Assembly (NCBI RefSeq): GCF_000002875.2
Contig: NC_009401.2
Location: forward strand, 509,843 to 573,842
Length of the DNA: 64,000 nucleotides
Direction of reading: 5' to 3'
Source: Leishmania infantum JPCM5
Taxonomy: Eukaryota; Euglenozoa; Kinetoplastea; Trypanosomatida; Trypanosomatidae
The notes under the pieces: model-generated
What the model saw: the letters and a program-made list of their open reading frames with translations, nothing else
What the model was told of the DNA's origin: nothing
Database searches by the model: none
Made by a program: the position numbers and the translations under genes
Shown here: in pieces, positions 48,580-57,927 of the stretch
How the letters are laid out: every line of letters begins with the position of its first letter
Numbering within the stretch: position 1 is the stretch's first letter

Positions 48580-48821
48580 CCCCCGCTTCCCCCTCGCGCC
48601 AGCCGGGCGACGTCGCAAGGCGTTTGGCGACATCGCCCTATAACCGGTTAGACGGTGGGGATGGAGCCCCCCTCTCCATCAACACAACAGGCGCCTTTTC
48701 TTACCTCCTCCGCCCCTCTTCTTTCACGTTGACCTCACTCACACACGTGAGCGAGGGCGTGTATTATGCACGTACCGTGTGCATGCGTGCGTGTGTGTAC
48801 GCCTAGAGGCACGCTTTCCGT
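48580..48821 (+). repeat. 242-bp direct duplication, copy 2 (matches 26202-26443)
   Basis: The segment appears identical to 26202-26443, including the polypyrimidine stretch and the AG (here 48750-48751). It lies upstream of a gene whose start is hidden in an assembly gap, so it may provide a trans-splice acceptor in the same way as copy 1. Sequences on its right side differ completely from those of copy 1. Confidence 0.9.
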
Positions 48822-49264
48822 ACGCTCTGCTTGCCGACCGCTTCTCCTCCTCCTCGTCCTCCTCCCTAACCCTCTGTGCTCTCGGGCTGCGGTTGTGCGT
48901 TGTTGCCGCTCGCAGCTCTTCGGTCACACACGTGTGTGCTGCCCACTGCCATTGAAATTTGGCCTCCCCACAGCCCCCCTCCCTCCCCCGACTCCACACC
49001 CAAAGCGTGCGCGCCACCGCACCCTTCACCTCCCTACCCTCTCGCTTCACGGGCCGCTGCACACGCGCACACACGGGCAGTGCCCTCATCTTCTCCACCC
49101 CGGATCTCACCGATCCCACCACACCGACTTGCCCCTGCTCGCTCGCCTCGTCGCGGCGGCCGACGCCTTCCTTCTTGTCACCCGCGCATCCGCTTCTGCA
49201 CGGCCCCCGCCCGCCTCTCTCTCTTCACTTCGCGGGTGCCCTTCGCCACTGGCGGGGCACTCGT
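48822..49264. other. Pyrimidine-rich region before the assembly gap
   Basis: CT-rich, Pro/Ser/Arg low complexity in every frame. The frame of the downstream gene is formally open here from about 48876, but the composition is UTR-like and the gap length is arbitrary, so frame continuity means nothing. No coding start is identified. Confidence 0.5.
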
Positions 49265-49364
49265 NNNNNNNNNNNNNNNNNNNNNNNNNNNNNNNNNNNN
49301 NNNNNNNNNNNNNNNNNNNNNNNNNNNNNNNNNNNNNNNNNNNNNNNNNNNNNNNNNNNNNNNN
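49265..49364. other. Assembly gap of exactly 100 Ns
   Basis: A run of 100 undetermined bases, a conventional placeholder. The true missing length is unknown and probably includes the start of the next gene. Confidence 0.98.
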
Positions 49365-51410
49365 GCCGACGTTGGGCTTCGCGCGGCAGCGCTTCCACGC
49401 AACATCAGCAGCTGGGAACTTCTGGACGTCGAATCGGACGGGGGCCCTGTAGACTTTTCGGGGTCGTCGCCAATCCAGGCTGGGTGCCGGCCCACTTGCG
49501 CGGAGGTCGCCGTGGATCGCGGAGATGGCGGAGGCCACGCTCTGCAGGCGTCGGCGGCAACCGAAGAGCCGAAGGCCACCCTTGGGGAGCCGCCCGTCGT
49601 ACTTCTACAGTTGTTCGACACAGAGAGCCGCCACACCGCAGACGACACCTCGTCGGAGCACGCGCCAAGCGGCGCCCCCGCTCCAAACGGGCGTGACCAG
49701 CACCGCTCTGGTGTCGGCAAGTTAGCAGAGGCGCATTACTCCCTCACCCGCAGCGTGTCAACAGTGTGGTCCCTCCTCTCCACTACCTCTCAGGCTCACC
49801 TACCAGTGGCTCACACCCGCCTGTGCCCGGTGCTGGGCACGACGACGACTGCCACCCCCAAAGACGCTTGCTGTCTCGGCATCGCCGTCACTGAGACCAC
49901 CTCTACTGGTCAGGCCGGCGATCACGAGCAACACGATGACAACATCAACTCCTTGCACGCGAGCTCGGGGATGGCAGGGACGTGGAGGGTGGATTCCCTT
50001 CCGAGCTCGCTGCCGCTGGCGCCACAAAGCATTGGCGTGTCGCACTCCTACGAGGCGGCCACGGAGCAGGCGAGCCATGGCACCGGTGCGCCAAGCTCCG
50101 CGACGCCAATGGGCGCCGCGACAAACGCTATTCTCATCCCTCGCGTCATCAGTGTCGCTACGACGTCTCTGGCGAGCGACTGTGAGCCGTGCATGGGCGA
50201 GTCCCGGCGGGCGGGTGTGTGGACGCCGATCTTGGCGGATACTGCCACGCTCAGCGATCAGGCCGCGGTGACCTCGCTCGCATCGACACTTCCATCGCCT
50301 TCTCACGGCGCACCTGTGCTTTCAGAGGACAGTCTTCGACGGCTCGGTGAAGAGGTGTCAGCCAGGGAGGCGCAGGTGGCCGCTGCGGCGATGGCGCTGG
50401 AAGGCCAGCTGGAGTTTGATGGACCCTCATCTATGGCACCGTCGCCTTGCCCCAATCCCTGGGCTAGCGCGGGACCGAGGTGCGCGTGCGAGCAGCCAGC
50501 AGAGCTGCTCGCGTGGTTGATGAAGCCTTTGGCGTCGCTGTGCGACCACCGGCCGCATCCTTGCACCTGCGAGGAGGATAGGGAGGAAAGCGGTGCGGCG
50601 AACATTTCGGATACTGCTCTAGCTGGAAGCGCCTCCGCGCAGAGCAGGCAGCGCGAAGAGAGGAGAGCGGCGGCGTGGCTCTCGCGGCGCATGTCCTTCA
50701 TCTCTTCGTCATCCCTTGCCACATCGCTGCTGCCCTCGGCTATGGCCAACACCACCTTTCCTTCAGCGGCGTCGCCCGCCACTTCGGCTGCCTCGTCCTC
50801 CATCTTCACGCTGGAGTCGTCGCTGCTTTGGTCGCAGGCCTGCATCGTGTGCGCCGGCAGCTCGCAGCGCGCTCTCAAGGGGCTGCACCAGCTATGCGAC
50901 TATGTGTGGCAGGACTTGAAGAACCACTGGTACCCGCAGCTACGTCTCGTGCTCGGCGATCACTCGTCGGCGCGCAAGATCCGCTACGGCCGTCACGCGC
51001 GCCGTCGTCTTAAGCCGAAGCGCACGCCAGGGAACGGCGAGAGCGCCACAGCGATCAGTGACACCCCTACGGATACCACCACGGGAGTCTCTCCCGCCGC
51101 CTGTGGCGCTGCCGCCGCCTCCCCTGTAGGGACAATGCGGTGTCGCAGCGTGTCGTCACCATGCTTCTTCAACGGTGATGTCCGCATCACCAGCGACTCA
51201 GCCGCGCATCCGTGCATGTCGTGGAGGGATAGAGCCGCGGCGGCAGCGACTCTCCATCTCCATGCCAGCAACAGCAACAGCACCAACAGCAGTGGTGCCA
51301 GCAGCCCACTGCCGGCTCAGTCCACCAAGGAGGGTATGCGACTCTACGCGGTCATGACCGCCGAGGCCGTCGCGTCAGCCGCGCAAGGTCTTCTGGTGTT
51401 CCTCCTGTGA
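49365..51410 (+). CDS. Protein of unknown function, 5' end missing in gap (at least 681 aa)
   Basis: The open frame runs from the first base after the gap to a stop at 51408-51410. I do not recognise the product. Most of it is Ser/Thr/Ala/Gly-rich and probably disordered. More complex islands are SWELLDVESDGG close to the gap, LAEAHYSLTRSVSTVWSLLS near 123-142, a Cys/His-containing stretch near 385-405 (LCDHRPHPCTCEED), and a basic Trp-containing segment near 500-550 (GLHQLCDYVWQDLKNHWYPQ followed by Arg/Lys runs). The extreme C-terminus is hydrophobic (AVASAAQGLLVFLL) and short for a membrane anchor. The N-terminus is inside the N run, so length, start and any N-terminal domain are undetermined. 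Confidence 0.75.
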   Translation, partial: ADVGLRAAALPRNISSWELLDVESDGGPVDFSGSSPIQAGCRPTCAEVAVDRGDGGGHALQASAATEEPKATLGEPPVVLLQLFDTESRHTADDTSSEHAPSGAPAPNGRDQHRSGVGKLAEAHYSLTRSVSTVWSLLSTTSQAHLPVAHTRLCPVLGTTTTATPKDACCLGIAVTETTSTGQAGDHEQHDDNINSLHASSGMAGTWRVDSLPSSLPLAPQSIGVSHSYEAATEQASHGTGAPSSATPMGAATNAILIPRVISVATTSLASDCEPCMGESRRAGVWTPILADTATLSDQAAVTSLASTLPSPSHGAPVLSEDSLRRLGEEVSAREAQVAAAAMALEGQLEFDGPSSMAPSPCPNPWASAGPRCACEQPAELLAWLMKPLASLCDHRPHPCTCEEDREESGAANISDTALAGSASAQSRQREERRAAAWLSRRMSFISSSSLATSLLPSAMANTTFPSAASPATSAASSSIFTLESSLLWSQACIVCAGSSQRALKGLHQLCDYVWQDLKNHWYPQLRLVLGDHSSARKIRYGRHARRRLKPKRTPGNGESATAISDTPTDTTTGVSPAACGAAAASPVGTMRCRSVSSPCFFNGDVRITSDSAAHPCMSWRDRAAAAATLHLHASNSNSTNSSGASSPLPAQSTKEGMRLYAVMTAEAVASAAQGLLVFLL

Positions 51411-54400
51411 GGACAGAGGCACAGGAGGGCCTCTCTCTCCGCGCGCGCGCTCTTCATGTGTCTTTTCTACAAAAAGCCCACTGTACTACATGTGATGGTG
51501 GTGCTGACGGTGGCAGCGGCGGGAGGACGAAGAAGAAGAAGGGGCGGGGGACGCATTGTTACGCACGTGCTGCCCTCGCCATCATTCGGCGTGTGTGTGG
51601 CGTGGTCGCCTCCACCTGCCGCGCCGGCTTCTTTCCTGTCGTGCCGTCTCTCGTGCCCTTCCCATTTTTTGTTTCGCCTGCTTGAACAATGTATCCATCT
51701 ATGAAGATGGTGGCGCATAGAAGCGCTGGCGTGTGTGTGCGCATGTGTGTCTGTCTGTGTCGGGACTCAGTGCACGGAAAAACTATAACCCCCCCCCACT
51801 GACCACCTCCTCTTCCCTTCTCTTTCTTTGGCTTTGTTTTGCGTCCACGGCGGTCGACTGCGTCCGACGCTGTGCCCGTTTATTTCGCTCACCTTTCCTA
51901 TTTCGTTTTCTGCTGCTGCTGCTGCTTCGCTACTGCTGCTGGCGTATGTTGCTCGTTGCAGTTCTGGTTGCTGCTGGAGTTGTTGACGAGTCGTGTGCAT
52001 GCTGAACACGGTGCATGTTGTGTGTTGTGCGTGTGTGCTGGCGACATTGTCGTGCCAAGCGTACATCCCTTTCCTTTGCGGTGCTTCTCTCCCCCCGTTT
52101 TCATTTTTCGGTTTCGTCCTGCCGAACCAACGCCCTCGTCGCGATGTGTCCGCTCTGCAGGAGCGCATTTTTTCCCCTCCCCGCCCCGCCTCTCCGTTAC
52201 ACATCTGCTGCCTTCTTCGCTTGTTGCTGATGGTGGGGGAGGGGGCGACATCTCCTCGCCCTCGTTGCGTACACAAGCTGCGTTGTGAGGGTGTGGGGCG
52301 TGGGATGTGGAGTGTGAGGTATGCGCCTCTTTCCGTTGATGCATATACACATATGCATATATCTTGTATATATATATATGTATACGTGTATACATGCCAT
52401 CTGTGATGAAGACGTGCCTTGGAGAGTGTATGCCGACGACGAACTCGCGCGCGCCCTCTCCGTCTCCTCATCCTTATCTCCTCTGCTGCTCCTTCGCCAC
52501 CAAGCGAGTGAGGGCACGAGTCCCCGAGGACGCCGTATTATTTCCTTCCTTTGTGTACACTTCTCATTGACGCTCGCACGCATTCCTCGCGGTACGGCGG
52601 TGCGACGCGGCCGGGGGTGGGGGTGGGGAGATGTGGGGCCTTTCCTTCTGTCCCGTGCAATGGATAACCTTACTTTACCCGGGAGCGTTCCCTTTCGTTT
52701 CCGTTTTCGCTGCGGATGGGCCTCAGTGACCGCACGGCCCCTCATTTTCTCGCTCCTTCTTTCGGCCGTCCGCGCCATCATAGTAAGCCCCCCCGCCCAT
52801 CCAACCCCCCTTCATATCTCCACCCGGCGAGATAAGAAGCGGGGGGGGGGTGGAGCCGCTCTCAACAGTACGCAAACGCAGGCATACACGCGTATCTGTG
52901 CTCTTGAATCTTACGCACTCCACTCCTGCCGGTAGAGCCTCGGTGTAAGCGGCACGATCGCACGCACCACTTTCCCAGAAGTCGGGTCGACAGAGACGAA
53001 TATGCCGACTCGCTTGATGGCCACGGCGTCACATCACACACACACACATACACACACCTTCCCTCTCTACTTCATTTACGTTGCACATGCGCTTGCTGCC
53101 GTGTGCCATGCATTTTGATCAGCGTCTTCCGGCTTCTCTCATGTGCCGTTGGCGCTTTTCTTTTTGTGTTGTCCACATCAGCTCTATATTATGTCGAGAG
53201 GTCTTTGCTTGTGGCCGTCCGCCTCTCTTTCAACTTCTCCGCGCCCCACAGTGCCCCCTCCCACCCTCATCAGCGCCAGCAACTTCAAACCTGCCCCCTC
53301 CCCCTGCACTTCTCACGCGCACTTCCCATTACCAAGTTTGTTCGTGTGTGTCTCTGTCTCGTCTTTCATCGATGTTTGTGTATGTGCTTGCACGAGCGTG
53401 TGTGCGCCGGCGAGCAGTCCTCACCATCCATGCGCCGGCCCTCCCCCACTCTATCACGTCTCGATACGTCGGTTTTTCTCCTCCCTGCTCCCTCCTACCA
53501 GCTCTCTCTTTCTCTTCCCTCTTGCTCAGCTCTCTCAGTTCTTTTTTTTTTTTCAAGGCGTGCTGCGCGTGCTGCGTGCTGTCCTCTTCAAATCCACGTG
53601 GTGGTGGTGATGCTCTCTTTCTCTGTTTCCTTCTTGCTGTTAGTCTTCCCGCTGTGTGTCCACCCATAGCTGATGATGATGATGCCGCCGCTGCACGCCA
53701 CGTGCGGTCGAGTCGTATTCGAACGCATGTCTGGTCTTTCTGTTTTCTCTCTTGCACATGCCGGCTTGCAGCGCATCTGCTGCCATGATTTTGTATGCGC
53801 GTGCGTGTGTGTTGAGTGAGTGCGCAGGGCCACGCACCACCCTTCTCTCACGTGCTCTCCAGTTTTGCCCCTCCCTCGCTTTTTCCCCTGCTGCTGCTGC
53901 TGTTATTGTTGGGAAGTTTGCCGCAATGGTCGGTTTCGCCGCTGTGCCCTCTCAGCGCGTATAGAACAGAGATGGCCGTGGCGGCGAGAGAAGGGGAGGG
54001 ATGAGGGAGAGGGAGATCCTCCCGCCCACACTCGGCTGTCCCTGCGTCTCCTCATCCCCTCTCTCTTTCTCTCTGTGTTTGCGTGTGTGCTTGGCCTTCT
54101 CTATCTCCGTCTGTCCATGTGCTCTTCTCTTGCGTCCTTTCCAGCAGCGGCGTTTTTTGTTGCTTCTCATGCCCTCTGAGCCCCTCTCCTTCCCCATCAT
54201 CTTCTTCCTCTCTGACTGTCGAGGCGTCTGCGTCGCTGCACTCCAGCGGCAACGCCATCAGCTCACAGGCGAATGAGTGCATCAGCCCCCCAAAACGGAC
54301 GCGAAACCGCAGACAGGCGCGACAACGCGCTGCACACAGACCAAGCGAGCACGGACGTGGAGAGGGGTCCTGTCAGCGATGACGAGTGTGGGGGTGGTGT

Positions 54401-55332
54401 ATGTCTATGTGTGTGTGTGTGTGCACATCACACGTGACGGACGCGCTGAGGGACCTCACCCCTCCTCCCTCCGCGCACATCACGCCTTTTCGCTCTTTGT
54501 GTTCGTGCGCTGGTCTCTGTCGTGGTGCCATCCCTGTTGATACGCCGCACTTGGTGGACGTGTTGAGCCGGCAACGAAAAGGGCGAAGGCTGAGGAAAAG
54601 ATTTGTGAGGCACATGGCCTCATCCTTGCACTCCCCCATCACATGCGCCCTTCGAAGCTCTTGCGTGCGTCTCTGCGCATCCTTCGGAGTTTGCTTCTTC
54701 GCGTTTCTCCCTCTACGCGCTCGTCGCAGTGCGAGGAGGGGAGAGGGAATGACCAGGTACCTCTCCACGACGAGCGACGACGGCATGCCCTCCTTGCTCA
54801 CCTGCGCCGATGCGCGCCTCGCAGATACCTGCGTCTATGAGCGCCTCTCACGCTCCCTTTAGTATTCTGTTCTGCGCCTCCTCCCTCCCTCCCTCCCTCA
54901 TCTCTCTCTCTTCTCATGCGTGCGACACGCTTCGCCGAGGCGTGGCAGCCCCGCGCCGCGCCATCTTCGTCAACGCAGAACACACATACGCATTCCGACA
55001 CTGGTAGGCACCGCTGCTCTACCCCAGCACCGCCTCTCTCTCATCTGCGCACGTGTGCACTCCTTCGTCCGCGCCACGGACTCTCGCACACGCTTGCCTC
55101 GATACTTCTTTCCCACAGGTGAACTGACGGGCAAAAGCAGGAAGGGCGTGGAGTACAGTGGAAGAGACGGCGAGTAGCGGCGCACCGAGCCCGACAGCGA
55201 GGGGAAGAGGCGTGAGGAGACGTGGCTCTCCATAGTGCACCACCAAGGTCGCTCGCACGGGGCACAAGCACACAGTGACACTGGCTTCCCCACGAACACA
55301 TTACTGAACACGCCTCGTTGCATCAAACACGC
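51411..55332. other. Longest gene-free stretch (3.9 kb)
   Basis: No supportable gene is visible. Open frames, including ones near 53081-53788, lack ATG or encode Ser/Phe/Leu/Cys low complexity from CT-rich DNA. Notable pieces are an unusually AT-rich patch at 52339-52397, a T run at about 53540-53551, and CT-rich tracts at 53450-53530 and 54866-54915. It could be a long 3' UTR plus intergenic DNA, or hold small RNA genes I cannot identify by eye. Confidence 0.5.
52339..52397. repeat. AT-rich patch with (TA)n and small inverted repeats
   Basis: In a GC-rich setting, this segment is almost pure A/T with alternating TA steps and a perfect 6-bp inverted repeat (GCATAT-acac-ATATGC) at about 52341-52356. 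It could melt or form a cruciform. Confidence 0.7.
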
Positions 55333-57927
55333 ATGTCTCGACGCACATTTTTTGAGGGCATGCGCCAGGAGGCCCGCGACCGCGGTGGGTACGACAGCGG
55401 GGGCAGTTGCTGCAGCGCCGCAGACCCCAGCGACGCAGGAAGGGCAACCGCTGCAGCGGCTGCCAAACGGTCGAACCCGCACGAAGATCTCGTGCATGTG
55501 CTTGACAGGCCGGAGCACTGCTCTGCTGCTGCTGGTATTGCTGGTGGGGATGCAGCACCGTTGTCGCCCTCTATCTCACCGCTCACGGGCCCACCCAGCG
55601 GTGCTCCGGACAGCGATTACGGCGAGGTGTTGAGCCCCTCAGAGTGGTGGAAGCACCGACACCGTGATGACGTGGCTCGAGTCTCGACCGCCTTAGGCCA
55701 GCCTCAAACCTTTTCACCACCGCCCCAGGCTCCTCTCACTGCGCCGCACAAAGATACCCAGCAGCAGCACCAGCACACGCATTTAAGGCAGGAGCACAGG
55801 GACGCTGCCAGCAGCAGCAGCGGCGGCGGAGGCAGCGGTTGTTTCCACTCCAACCAGCGCCACCTTGACGAAGAGCACGATGCTCATCACCTCCACGCGC
55901 ACCCGCGCCTTTCCCCGGATGCCGGCTTCAAGTTTGGTCATGACGATGCGCCGTTCAGCCAAAACAGCTCCTTCACTACGGCCGCCGCTGCTTCTGCAGC
56001 TCGCCGCCAGTCAGCCACTGACCGTGCGCGTCGCACCAGTTGTTCCGTCAGTAGCATAGCCGATCTTTATCGGCATGCGGACCGCAGTGCAAGCGCGCCG
56101 CGGCGGTTCTCGCTGGGGCGATCCAGCTCCACACAGTCTCGTAAGTATATCGACTCCACATTGCCCTCGGCAGTGCACCGGGCGGGGGCGCGACAGGACC
56201 GGTGTGGCAGCATCACTCGCATGGAGGCTTCACTAGTTGCACTGCAAGTCGAGTTGGCGGCCGAGAAACGCAACAACATTGAGGCGGAGCACCACATCAC
56301 TACACTGAACCGCGAAGTGAAGCGTCTGCGGGAGGAGAATGCGCGCTTGTCACGCGAGGTGGCGGTTGCCGCGACTGCTGCCCACGGCGCATCCGCACCG
56401 CCCCACTCGGTCGCACCCGGCGGCGGTGCGGACGGTGCTGGGGCGGCTTTCTCGTCTTCGACAGCGCAGGCGAATTCGGATGCGGTGACGGCGGAGAAGC
56501 GGATCGAAGTCCTCGAGGCGCGTCTCGGTGAGCTGTCGCGTAACATGGAGACGAAGCTGCGTGAGCTGGACACAAAAGACGAGCGCATTCGTCTGCTGGA
56601 GCACAAGCTCGCGGACCAGCTGCTGCTGTACTCGGGGATGAGTTACATGGGGGAAGTGTCCACAAACCCTCCTCAGGCTCTGCAGCCGGCCATGATGGTG
56701 CGGCACAACTCAGCGACGGCGTCAACACATCAGCAGCAGCGCCGGCCGAGCCGCACGAGGCAGAAGGGCAGTGAAAGGGTGAGCAGCGTCGGAGCCCACG
56801 CGTCGCCTTCGCGGCTGTACTGGCAGGCGCAGGCGCCGGACACAACGCTGGCGGGTCCAAAGGTGAGCGCCATCCGATCAGTGAGCGTGCACAACCTGCA
56901 CGTTGGTCAGAGCGACAACGGCGGCAGCGCTGGCTCGCGGTTGATTTCGCGGGAGCAAGCTAGCAGCACTTGCAATCATGTGCGCCACAGCGATGACGCC
57001 GGCGCGTGGGGGGAGGGGGCGCCCACTGACGCAGGGCCGCAGCCGTCCGCTTTTTTGCTGCGGGAGTCCCAGCCCGATGCTAGGGTGAACCGCCCGCTAA
57101 GCGCCACGAGGGACCTTCGCCAACAAACGCCGCGCACCTCCAGTTTGCGACGTCGCCCTTACTCGACAGCTTCCCAACCGGGCAGCAGCGACCTTTCTGC
57201 AGGGACTCGACCAGCCGCCCGCACGCACAGCTCGGTCAGGCGGCGATACAGCCGTGACGCATTTGGCTCGGCTGGCCACGCTGACGGTGACGCCGCTGGT
57301 AGAAGAGCGAGCGGCTTGGAGAAAGCACACCCTCCCGACCGCTCGGGATCGGCAAGCGCTCCTCGGCGCCCGTCCGTGCAGCGGCGCACGTCCACCTCGT
57401 CGCTGCGCTCCGCCAGGACTGTGACCTGCGCAGACAGCCAGCGTGCATCTTCTCGCCGCAATTCGGCAGCGTCGCCGGCTCGCCGCAACTCCGGCAACAT
57501 AACCATCGGCAGCCACCCGATGCGCCTGAGCGTCGGTGCCAGCGCTGGTGGAGATGCGCGTCTTCCATCGCCCGGCAGTCCCGCTTGCGGCAGAGCGCAG
57601 TCCATTTTCCTATCGAATGGCTCCACGGCGCGCCGCGGGTCGGCGACCCGTTCTGTAGCGCAGCAGAGCGTGCGCTCTGGGACGTCTACCCGCTCTCGCC
57701 CGCAGATTACGTACAGTGCTGACAACGAGTCGGCAACGATCAAGGGGTCGACGACGACAGTGGTGTTTCGAAGCGGCAATGCCACCAACGCCGGCGCCCA
57801 CTCTTACTACCGGGGCAACTCCTACGCTCGAGATGGCGCCCCGCTGCTACCCTCTCGCTTGACCGCCTCTGGTCCGGTAGTGGCTCCGGGCGACGCGAGA
57901 ACGGGTGCAGCTGTCGATCTCCCGTAA
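55333..57927 (+). CDS. Ser/Arg-rich coiled-coil protein of unknown function (864 aa)
   Basis: No known enzyme motif is visible. The first 290 residues are Ser/His/Gly/Ala-rich. Two coiled coils follow, at about 294-345 (EASLVALQVELAAEKRNN onward) and 383-437 (EKRIEVLEARLGELSRNMET onward), separated by a Gly/Ala linker. The C-terminal half is Ser/Arg-rich with many RRxS-type sites (for example RRPSVQRRTSTSSLRSAR near 680), suggesting a phosphorylated, basic, disordered tail. Basic Ser/Pro-rich tails of this type are common in microtubule- or cytoskeleton-associated proteins of trypanosomatids, but that role is only inferred. The start is the first ATG in frame; the frame before it has no ATG. 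Confidence 0.85.
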   Translation: MSRRTFFEGMRQEARDRGGYDSGGSCCSAADPSDAGRATAAAAAKRSNPHEDLVHVLDRPEHCSAAAGIAGGDAAPLSPSISPLTGPPSGAPDSDYGEVLSPSEWWKHRHRDDVARVSTALGQPQTFSPPPQAPLTAPHKDTQQQHQHTHLRQEHRDAASSSSGGGGSGCFHSNQRHLDEEHDAHHLHAHPRLSPDAGFKFGHDDAPFSQNSSFTTAAAASAARRQSATDRARRTSCSVSSIADLYRHADRSASAPRRFSLGRSSSTQSRKYIDSTLPSAVHRAGARQDRCGSITRMEASLVALQVELAAEKRNNIEAEHHITTLNREVKRLREENARLSREVAVAATAAHGASAPPHSVAPGGGADGAGAAFSSSTAQANSDAVTAEKRIEVLEARLGELSRNMETKLRELDTKDERIRLLEHKLADQLLLYSGMSYMGEVSTNPPQALQPAMMVRHNSATASTHQQQRRPSRTRQKGSERVSSVGAHASPSRLYWQAQAPDTTLAGPKVSAIRSVSVHNLHVGQSDNGGSAGSRLISREQASSTCNHVRHSDDAGAWGEGAPTDAGPQPSAFLLRESQPDARVNRPLSATRDLRQQTPRTSSLRRRPYSTASQPGSSDLSAGTRPAARTHSSVRRRYSRDAFGSAGHADGDAAGRRASGLEKAHPPDRSGSASAPRRPSVQRRTSTSSLRSARTVTCADSQRASSRRNSAASPARRNSGNITIGSHPMRLSVGASAGGDARLPSPGSPACGRAQSIFLSNGSTARRGSATRSVAQQSVRSGTSTRSRPQITYSADNESATIKGSTTTVVFRSGNATNAGAHSYYRGNSYARDGAPLLPSRLTASGPVVAPGDARTGAAVDLP

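Noticed and set aside
53081..53788. 235-aa open frame in the long gene-free stretch
   Set aside because: Translation of pyrimidine tracts (Ser/Phe/Leu/Cys runs) with a non-ATG start; no domain.
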